Below, in pieces: positions 1-5,405 of a stretch of DNA of 36,543 bases. Each line of letters starts with the position of its first letter. Within the stretch, counting starts at the first letter, position 1. The notes under the pieces were generated by a model. That model was not told the origin of the DNA and did not search any database. It was given only the letters and a program-made list of their open reading frames with translations. Location of the stretch: contig JAFRRE010000189.1 in assembly GCA_017428285.1 (NCBI GenBank), positions 1-36,543 of the forward strand. The letters run 5' to 3'. This stretch comes from Bacteroidales bacterium (lineage in GTDB: Bacteria; Bacteroidota; Bacteroidia; Bacteroidales; F082). The translations under genes and the position numbers were made by a program.

Positions 1-412
1 ACTTCCCTCACGCGGCATGGCTGGTTCAGTCTTCCGACCATTGACCAATATCCCTTACTGCTGCCTCCCGCAGGAGTCTGGTCCGTGTCTCAGTACCAGT
101 GTGGGGGACCGTCCTCTCAGATCCCCTACCCATCGTCGACTAGGTGGGCCCTCACCCCGCCTACCATCTAATGGGACGCATGCCCGTCCCCCTCCGCGTC
201 TCCGCCTTGCCGCCGGGAAGATGCCTCCCCAGCGGCGCATCCGGTGTTATCCGGCGTTTCCACCGGCTATCCCGGAGAGGGGGGTTGGTTGCATACGCGT
301 TACGCACCCGTCCGCCACTCTCATGTCCCCGAAGGGACATTTACCGTTCGACTTGCATGTATTAGGCCTGCCGCTAGCGTTCATCCTGAGCCAGGATCAA
401 ACTCTTCGTTGT
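1..412 (-). rRNA. rrs: 16S ribosomal RNA, 5' part (truncated by window edge)
   Basis: The plus strand holds the complement of the universal 27F site (CTGAGCCAGGATCAAACTCT at 386-405) and of the 338 region (GCTGCCTCCCGCAGGAGT near 60-77). The gene therefore runs leftward. Its 5' end is placed near 412 by analogy with E. coli numbering, and about 412 nt are inside the window; the rest lies beyond base 1. Its promoter is at 608-638. The mature 5' end was not determined exactly. Confidence 0.97.
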
Positions 413-753
413 AGTATTGTACTTCTTGTTTCTGTTCTGAATCTCGGGTTCCGCCTTGATGTTCTCTTTGGTGTTCCTTTGTTAAAGGTTCCTCTCCCTA
501 GCGCCGCCTCCCGGTGGCGCTGGTCTTGTGCTGGCCTCAGACTTTCAAAGAACTTTCCGCTTCCGTCTCCCCTCTCTTCATCCCCGCTTCCCTTCCGAAA
601 GCGGGTGCAAAAGTACTACCTTTTTACGAAACGGCAAGCACTTTTTTCATTTATTTTTTATCTTTTTTATATCTCACTGGATTTCAATGAGAAAAATCTT
701 TCACAAGAAGGAAAACATGGAGATTTGCACACCTTATTATATATAATAATGCG
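413..753 (-). other. rRNA operon leader and promoter region, no gene
   Basis: This 341-base gap between 16S and yraN holds no credible coding sequence. Bases 413-600 would be the transcribed rRNA leader and include a GC-rich hairpin at 500-521 (AGCGCC paired with GGCGCT). Bases 640-670 are T-rich on the plus strand, so A-rich upstream of the promoter on the minus strand, as in an UP-like element. Bases 734-749 are a perfect 16-bp palindrome (TTATTATATATAATAA) just past the yraN stop; it could act as an AT-rich hairpin at the 3' end of the yraN transcript. Confidence 0.75.
608..638 (-). promoter_or_regulatory. rRNA operon promoter (Bacteroidetes -33/-7 type)
   Basis: Read on the minus strand, CTTG (plus 635-638) is followed by exactly 19 bases and then TACTTTTG (plus 608-615). 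The latter is a perfect match to the TANNTTTG -7 consensus at the consensus spacing. Transcription would begin near 600, giving a leader of roughly 190 nt before 16S. It is the best complete match to the housekeeping promoter consensus in the window. Confidence 0.85.
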
Positions 754-1116
754 TCACCAACGGGGCAGAAAAGCGTCTTCAATATGGTCTATTGTTGGCT
801 TTCCATCGTTGAAAACGATGGAAATAATATCAAAACGAGTGCTGATGTCCATGTTATGTGAGAAAATATAGGCATTGGCTGCATATATCAGTCGCGCTTG
901 CTTTTGGTATGTCACAGCAAGATCAGGTTCACCATGATCATCGCTCTGTCGGGTCTTCACCTCCACAATGACAAGCTCATCTCCATCTTTTGCGACAATG
1001 TCTATTTCTTTATGCTTATTACGCCAATTCTTATCCAGGATTTCATAGCCCTTCCCAATAAGAAATTGGGCAGCCAACTCCTCACCTATTTTCCCCAATT
1101 CGTTATGCTTTGCCAT
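754..1116 (-). CDS. yraN: YraN/UPF0102 family endonuclease-like protein
   Basis: A 120-residue protein matching the whole length of the YraN (UPF0102) family. The early G-x-x-G-E-x-x-A helix (residues 8-15) is followed by the NWR motif (30-32), E37-x-D39 and the E52-V-K54 motif. This acidic/lysine layout is that of the restriction-endonuclease-like fold (PD-(D/E)XK). Family members are predicted nucleases of uncertain physiological role. The ATG lies 10 nt beyond the lgt stop on the same strand, so the two genes are probably co-transcribed. The stop is followed by an AT-rich palindrome. Function beyond the fold cannot be stated from sequence. Confidence 0.9.
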   Translation of the reverse strand: MAKHNELGKIGEELAAQFLIGKGYEILDKNWRNKHKEIDIVAKDGDELVIVEVKTRQSDDHGEPDLAVTYQKQARLIYAANAYIFSHNMDISTRFDIISIVFNDGKPTIDHIEDAFLPRW

Positions 1117-1126
1117 AAAAGAATGA

Positions 1127-2029
1127 TTACTGCATCCTCTTCCTCCTCACAAAACTCCAAACAATCATCCCAATACCGATAAGCACAAAGGGAACGCTGA
1201 GCCACTGGCCCATGTCGAAGACCATGTTGCGCTCAAACTCAACCTGCACGTTTTTCAGGAACTCGATGCCGATGCGCGAACCGAAGATGATGACAAGGAA
1301 GGTGCCGAACATCAGGCCGGGCTGCTTGTGACCGAGGTCACGCTTGTAGTACATCCACAGCAGGATGCCCATCGCCACGAGACAGAAGAAAGCCTCATAC
1401 AAGCCCGTCGGATGACAAGGCAGCCACTCGCTTGGCGGACAGCAGTTGCCCGTCGAACAAGGTGTGTAGTTGTCGACCGTGCCGCAAAACTGTTCCTCTC
1501 CACGCATGAATACGAACCCCCAAGGCAAAGAAGTCGGCGTACCGTAAATCTCGTGGTTGGTCACATTGCCCACACGAATCAACGCCCCAACGAGACACAC
1601 TGCAACGACAATGCGGTCGAGAATCCAGATGTAGTTGATATGCTGGAGATTGTCTTTCTCCTTTTTGGTTGACTTGTTGTAGCTGCGCACATAGAACCAC
1701 AAGCCCAACAAGATGCCGATGGCGCCACCATGGCTTGCCAGACCGCCTTCCCAAACGGCTAACATCTTCAACGGATGGGAGAGATAGTATTCGGGTTCAT
1801 AGAACAAGCAGTGCCCCAAGCGTGCACCAACAACAGTGAAGAGAAGCATGTAAATGAGCAGCTTATCCAACGAATCATCGGTCATCTTCTCGCGTCTATA
1901 GATACGACGCATGATAAAATATCCAATAAGAAATCCCAATGCCCAAAGCAAGCCGTACCAGCGTACAGAAAGGCTTCCAATGGAAAAAAGTACCGGGTCA
2001 ACGTTCCAAGTGATGTAGTTTAGAATCAT
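1127..2029 (-). CDS. lgt: Prolipoprotein diacylglyceryl transferase
   Basis: A 300-residue polytopic membrane protein with several hydrophobic helices. It transfers diacylglycerol from phosphatidylglycerol to the lipobox cysteine of prolipoproteins, the first step of lipoprotein maturation at the inner membrane. The Lgt signature is readable as GALIRVGNVTNHEIYG, with the essential Arg and Asn-x-x-Asn-x-E. Nearby are the conserved HGG in the second membrane region (ASHGGAIG) and HPTGLYEA before the C-terminal helices. The loop with CSTGNCCPPSEWLPCHP is cysteine-rich, as seen in some Bacteroidales forms. Length is normal. It is the first gene of a probable lgt-yraN unit. The window encodes likely substrates, namely the lipoproteins at 5406 and 31212. 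Confidence 0.97.
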   Translation of the reverse strand: MILNYITWNVDPVLFSIGSLSVRWYGLLWALGFLIGYFIMRRIYRREKMTDDSLDKLLIYMLLFTVVGARLGHCLFYEPEYYLSHPLKMLAVWEGGLASHGGAIGILLGLWFYVRSYNKSTKKEKDNLQHINYIWILDRIVVAVCLVGALIRVGNVTNHEIYGTPTSLPWGFVFMRGEEQFCGTVDNYTPCSTGNCCPPSEWLPCHPTGLYEAFFCLVAMGILLWMYYKRDLGHKQPGLMFGTFLVIIFGSRIGIEFLKNVQVEFERNMVFDMGQWLSVPFVLIGIGMIVWSFVRRKRMQ

Positions 2030-2046
2030 GGTTTAATAATTTGCTG

Positions 2047-2054
2047 CAAAAGTA
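2047..2054 (-). promoter_or_regulatory. Putative -7 element for lgt-yraN
   Basis: The minus strand reads TACTTTTG, a perfect TANNTTTG match, 17 bases before the lgt ATG, which implies a very short leader of about 10-12 nt. No TTTG is visible 19 bases upstream, where the AACAATTC-type repeat lies, so the -33 element is weak or absent. Confidence 0.55.
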
Positions 2055-2060
2055 AGGATA

Positions 2061-2099
2061 ATTGTTGAATCGTTGATTGTTTAATTGTTTAATTGTTGG
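2061..2099. repeat. AT-rich TTGTTGAATTG-type intergenic word repeat
   Basis: Near-tandem words built from ATTGTTGAAT / TTTAATTGTT fill this stretch between the lgt promoter and the repeat at 2098. The same word family recurs at 8694-8724 and, in complementary orientation, at 27845-27888. No coding potential was seen. Confidence 0.6.
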
Positions 2100-2175
2100 C
2101 TTATGGCCTATAGCTTATAGCCTATGGCTGCCCCAATGTAAAGGCAAGCCATAGACTATAGGCCATTGGCCATAG
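2098..2175. repeat. Intergenic dyad element, copy 1 (core CCCA-N2-GTAA-GGC)
   Basis: Imperfect palindromic arms made of permuted words such as GGCCTATAG and GCCATAGG flank a core at about 2129-2152. The core reads TGCCCCAATGTAAAGG followed by CAAGCCAT. Copy 2 at 13294-13372 has nearly the same core and similar arms. Copy 3 at 5249-5370 shares the core but has different arms. It ends about 20 bases before the ECF promoter at 2197. Confidence 0.65.
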
Positions 2176-2196
2176 TTGAAAAAAGTTTCATCCCGA

Positions 2197-2226
2197 TGTA
2201 ACTTTTTCCGCATTTCTCCGTATTAC
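2197..2226 (+). promoter_or_regulatory. Putative ECF sigma promoter (site A) of the sigma/anti-sigma operon
   Basis: This 30-base block starts TGTAACTTTTT and ends TTTCTCCGTATTAC. It matches the block at 5401-5372 on the minus strand at 27 of 30 positions, with the differences confined to the spacer. TGTAAC is a plausible -35 and CCGTATTA a plausible -10 region. It ends 11 bases before the sigma factor ATG. The block most likely drives autoregulated transcription by the sigma factor encoded at 2238; this is inferred, not shown. Confidence 0.7.
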
Positions 2227-2237
2227 TTTCGTAAAAG

Positions 2238-2735
2238 ATGGACAGAAGTCAATTCAACCAGTGCGTGGAGCAATATGCCGACCAGCTTTTCCGCTTCGCG
2301 TTCTCAAGCCTCCGCAACCGCGAACAGGCCGAGGACGTGGTGCAGGAGAGCTTTGCTCGCGTATGGGAAAAGTCCAAGACGGTAGACTTCGCCAAAGCGA
2401 AATCCTACCTCTTCACCACTGCCCACCATGCCATGATTGACGAAGTCAGGCGATATCAGCAGACAAGCGACATCGAAGAACTCGCCACCTTCGCCGACCC
2501 GAAAGGGACTCCCTACCCCGATGTCAACGAAGTTCTGCACAAGACCTTGGCCACCCTGCCCGAAGCGCAACGCAATGCCTTGCTGCTGCGCGACTACGAG
2601 GGCTACAGCTACCAAGAAATCGGCGACATCACGGGGATGACTGAGGCGCAAGTGAAAATCAACATCTTCCGCGCCCGCACCGCACTGAAAAACAAACTGA
2701 AAAGCATCGACAACCTTATCGACACAGAGCCATGA
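2238..2735 (+). CDS. ECF-type RNA polymerase sigma-70 factor
   Basis: A 165-residue ECF sigma factor. Region 2 (about residues 5-70) contains YADQLFRFAFSSLRNREQAE followed by DVVQESF, the core-binding and -10-recognition helices. Region 4 (about residues 105-155) contains LPEAQRNALLLRDYEGYSYQ followed by EIGDITGMTEAQVKINIFRA, the helix-turn-helix that reads the -35. There is no region 1 or 3, as expected for the class. Its stop overlaps the ATG of the anti-sigma gene by 4 nt (ATGA), a strong sign of translational coupling. The promoter-like block at 2197 closely matches the one before the GIN protein (5372-5401), so the likely regulon is itself plus that envelope protein. Signal unknown. Confidence 0.95.
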   Translation: MDRSQFNQCVEQYADQLFRFAFSSLRNREQAEDVVQESFARVWEKSKTVDFAKAKSYLFTTAHHAMIDEVRRYQQTSDIEELATFADPKGTPYPDVNEVLHKTLATLPEAQRNALLLRDYEGYSYQEIGDITGMTEAQVKINIFRARTALKNKLKSIDNLIDTEP

Positions 2736-3580
2736 AGACAAACATCACCATCGACAACTACGAGGCCTTCCTCCTTGACTATATGGAGGGCAACCTCAGC
2801 CCCGACGAGGCAGTACAGCTGAAAGCCTTCGTCGCGGCCCAAGGCATGGATTGGGACGAGCTCACCGAGGAACTTCCACACTTGGAAGCCCCTGCTGTCA
2901 CTTACCAAGGCAAGGAAAACCTGAAGAAGAAAGGGGTAATCGTGCCGCTCTATGTCAAAATCGCCTCGGCTGCCGCTGCTGCCGGGCTGCTGCTCACCGT
3001 CACCTTGTGGCCCGAAAAGTCGATGCCAAGAGTGGAGCCCATCGCCAACCTCAAGCCCATTGAGGTCAGCAAAATCAATACCAATGAGCCTATAGCCCTG
3101 TTGCCGAGACGAGCTACAGAAAGCATAAACCCCTTGCCACGCACAGGCATACGTGGGGATGACCTGCGTTCTAAGGGGCATCTAACTTCTGAGAGGACGG
3201 CGATGCCTTTGTTGGCTGAGTTACCTACAAAAACAGCCACCGCCTTACAAATCGACTTGCCTTGGACCAACTTTGACGAGCCCGACTTCGACTTGATGGC
3301 CTACCGCATGAACACAGAGCTGGCGATGATGTCCTTTGATGGAAACGAGTTTTCCGATGATACAGAAGAAGAACGCGACCTTTCGCTCATCGGCAAAGGC
3401 ATCTATCTCTTGACCGACGGTCGCCACAACAGTTTTGCCAGCATCATCTCAACGGGACTTAGCACCGCCAAAAAAGAACTCAATTTGGCCGCCACCGACA
3501 TCGCCTTGACAGCCTACTACCGCGCCGACGAACGCTTCGAGGAAGCGAAAGAAAACTGGCAGGACAAACGGGGAGAATGA
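2732..3580 (+). CDS. Probable membrane-anchored anti-sigma factor
   Basis: A 282-residue protein translationally coupled to the sigma gene (ATGA overlap). The N-terminal segment (residues 9-35, NYEAFLLDYMEGNLSPDEAV then a helix) is the typical start of Bacteroidetes anti-sigma proteins, which lack the zinc-binding HxxxCxxC motif. A single membrane helix follows at about 74-93 (alanine/leucine-rich, ending TLWP). The remaining roughly 190 residues would be periplasmic and resemble nothing I recognise. The C-terminal part (about 210-275) looks helical. The expected role is to hold the ECF factor at the membrane until an envelope signal releases it. Assignment rests on position, the N-terminal pattern and topology. 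Confidence 0.85.
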   Translation: MKTNITIDNYEAFLLDYMEGNLSPDEAVQLKAFVAAQGMDWDELTEELPHLEAPAVTYQGKENLKKKGVIVPLYVKIASAAAAAGLLLTVTLWPEKSMPRVEPIANLKPIEVSKINTNEPIALLPRRATESINPLPRTGIRGDDLRSKGHLTSERTAMPLLAELPTKTATALQIDLPWTNFDEPDFDLMAYRMNTELAMMSFDGNEFSDDTEEERDLSLIGKGIYLLTDGRHNSFASIISTGLSTAKKELNLAATDIALTAYYRADERFEEAKENWQDKRGE

Positions 3581-3585
3581 CTTTC

Positions 3586-3720
3586 TTTTCTCACGCTGAA
3601 TACGCTGAACACGCTGAAATTGACGGATTAATACAAGTAGAGACGTAGCGCGCTACGTCTCTACATTCATAATAGTCTGCGAATTAACTACGTTGGATCT
3701 TCGATTTCTGCGTGAGAAAA
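3586..3720. repeat. Composite inverted repeat with perfect 28-bp palindrome core
   Basis: Outer arms TTTTCTCACGCTGAA (3586-3600) and ATTTCTGCGTGAGAAAA (3704-3720) are inverted copies with one mismatch over 15 bases. ACGCTGAA is repeated three times just inside the left arm. In the middle, 3637-3664 is a perfect palindrome whose left half is GTAGAGACGTAGCG. It lies between convergent genes and might form a bidirectional hairpin, but no T-run follows, so terminator function is doubtful. A locus at 7723-7913 shares the outer CACGC-x-GAA arms. Confidence 0.7.
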
Positions 3721-3739
3721 CTATCTGCGTGAAACCAAA

Positions 3740-5209
3740 TCAGAAGTTGATGCTGAACCCGAAATTGATGGGATGCACCTTCGCATTGCTCATTTCAAAG
3801 ATTGGCAATAGGGCGTAGTTGGCGAAGAAGCCAATGTTCTCACCTCCCACGCGGAAGGAAGCGTCCAATTTGAAGAGTCTCACACCGGACCCTATACCAC
3901 CATAAAACTGTTTATCTGAATTCCCATTTTCGTATTTCACACGGTTCCATTGGGCGATGCGCAAGCCGCCAGTCACGCCTGCGTCAATGTACATGTGGCG
4001 CGTAGGTCTGACTTCAAACATCAGTGGCGCTTGAAGGAACAAAGCCCCATATTTGCTGTTTTTCACAACTTCATCTGATTCAATGGGAACAACCGAATAT
4101 CCATCAGTTTCAGGGTCGTAACCAACCTTGACATTATTGTTCCAGCTAAAATTGTTCCAGCCAATGCCGACACCTGTGAACAGGCCGGCAGTATGTCTTC
4201 TATTGAAGGCGATGCCCACATCTGCGATGTTGAAACCAAAATACCAGCTGCGCAAGGGGCGGATTTCCAATCCAGTGGTGCCATTGGGGTTACTATAAAC
4301 ATACGTCATAGTCGGGTCAATGAGCATATTCAAGCCTGCCTCGAAGCCGTTCCAGTGGGCATCGAAGAGGAGGCTTTTATGGGTCGGCGGGCTGGTCTTA
4401 CGCTGATGGTAAGTCGTGACATTGCCCACCTTGTTTACCTTTGCCTCGCCAGAGCCCGTCGCGTTAATATGCGATTCACCAGCAATGAGTTGTTGTATCT
4501 TCAAGTCGCCAGAACCATGGATATCGGCATAAATCATTTTGCATTGCCCCATGAGCATGACATCACCTGAACCTGACATCAGAACACGGATGGTATCATA
4601 ATCCACATCAAGCTTCAAATCGCCCGAACCTGACACAACAAGATTGAGGTTATCACCCTTTATCATGCCTCTTCCTATCACATCCCCAGACGAGGACATG
4701 ATAATTTCGTTAAGTTGTGGAATAGCGACCTCATAGTCACTTGGACCGCCAAGGATTAGAGTGCCATTTGCCATATAAGGCTGGCGGCGTGTTGCTTTGT
4801 CACCACGAAACAAGAAGAAACCGTCTTGGCTTTGTTTGATCCGCACATCTCCCGAGCCTCCAATCACGATGGAGCGAACTGGCAAATCATCGTTATTCAA
4901 TGATTCATAATCGTAGGGATACTCAAATTTTTGTTCAAAACCCTCACCCCATCTCTCCATTTTGCGGCCCCATTCTTCCATTTCCGCGCCCCATCTTTCC
5001 ATGTCTTCCTCAAAGCTCCTCCAATCGACCGAGTCGGAAAGGTGCTGAAGGTTCACTCCTAGTTCACGCATCAGTTCCGGTAGCTGTGACATGTCGGGCA
5101 TCATCCTTACAGGATCCGAATGTCTAGGTGTAGTGGTCACGGTATCTTGTGCCTTCACGCTTCCGAAGGCCAGCAGCAGCAATGCTGCAAAAAAGAATCT
5201 TGTTTTCAT
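3740..5209 (-). CDS. Secreted GIN/DUF2807 repeat protein with C-terminal beta-barrel
   Basis: A 489-residue exported protein. Signal peptide at residues 1-20 (cleavage near VKA-QD). Residues 70-91 carry a strict seven-residue repeat with Trp-Gly in every unit (MERWGAE, MEEWGRK, MERWGEG). Residues 115-260 form a GIN-type (DUF2807) right-handed beta-helix, marked by recurring G/S-S-G-D/E turns at about 118, 174, 195, 214, 233 and 253. Residues 280-489 alternate polar and hydrophobic strands and end in aromatic FSINF, as outer-membrane beta-barrels do (PorT/OMP_b-brl-like). This suggests a helix-plus-barrel protein of the outer membrane facing the periplasm or surface. The promoter block at 5372-5401 ties it to the ECF factor at 2238. 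Ligand unknown. Confidence 0.85.
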   Translation of the reverse strand: MKTRFFFAALLLLAFGSVKAQDTVTTTPRHSDPVRMMPDMSQLPELMRELGVNLQHLSDSVDWRSFEEDMERWGAEMEEWGRKMERWGEGFEQKFEYPYDYESLNNDDLPVRSIVIGGSGDVRIKQSQDGFFLFRGDKATRRQPYMANGTLILGGPSDYEVAIPQLNEIIMSSSGDVIGRGMIKGDNLNLVVSGSGDLKLDVDYDTIRVLMSGSGDVMLMGQCKMIYADIHGSGDLKIQQLIAGESHINATGSGEAKVNKVGNVTTYHQRKTSPPTHKSLLFDAHWNGFEAGLNMLIDPTMTYVYSNPNGTTGLEIRPLRSWYFGFNIADVGIAFNRRHTAGLFTGVGIGWNNFSWNNNVKVGYDPETDGYSVVPIESDEVVKNSKYGALFLQAPLMFEVRPTRHMYIDAGVTGGLRIAQWNRVKYENGNSDKQFYGGIGSGVRLFKLDASFRVGGENIGFFANYALLPIFEMSNAKVHPINFGFSINF

Positions 5210-5248
5210 TTTTATTGATGTTTAGTTGTTAGTCGTAACTTTTTTCTT

Positions 5249-5370
5249 TGACGAGGGACTTAGGACAAAGGACGTAGGACAAAGACCCCAGAGCCTGTGG
5301 TCCCTAAAGCCCATCGTAAGGCCAGAGGACCGTCTCTTTGTCTCGCGTCCTATAGTCTCGCGTCATCAAG
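5249..5370. repeat. Intergenic dyad element, copy 3 (different arms, same core)
   Basis: The left arm is built of words such as GGACTTAGGAC and TAGGACAAAG (the latter twice). The core CCCATCGTAAGGCCAG lies at 5311-5326. The right arm is built of GTCTCGCGTC (twice) and GTCCTATAG, largely complementary in style to the left arm. It lies wholly in the predicted leader of the GIN-protein mRNA, between the ECF element and the ATG, so it may fold in that transcript. Confidence 0.55.
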
Positions 5371-5371
5371 C

Positions 5372-5401
5372 GTAATACGGAGAAACACGAAAAAAGTTAC
5401 A
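5372..5401 (-). promoter_or_regulatory. Putative ECF sigma promoter (site B) of the GIN protein gene
   Basis: The minus strand reads TGTAACTTTTTTCG and ends TTTCTCCGTATTAC, identical to site A (2197-2226) at 27 of 30 positions. It begins immediately downstream of the beta-mannosidase stop and points at the GIN gene 160 bases away. Such conservation in otherwise unrelated intergenic sequence argues for one regulator, presumably the sigma factor at 2238. Confidence 0.7.
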
Positions 5402-5405
5402 GCCT

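Noticed and set aside
17..871. 284-codon open frame on the plus strand at the left end
   Set aside because: It runs antisense through the 16S gene and its leader; the encoded peptide is a read-through of rRNA complement, not a protein.
2061..2176. CRISPR array
   Set aside because: The word repeats here are degenerate, overlapping and lack equal-length unique spacers; no cas gene is present in the window.
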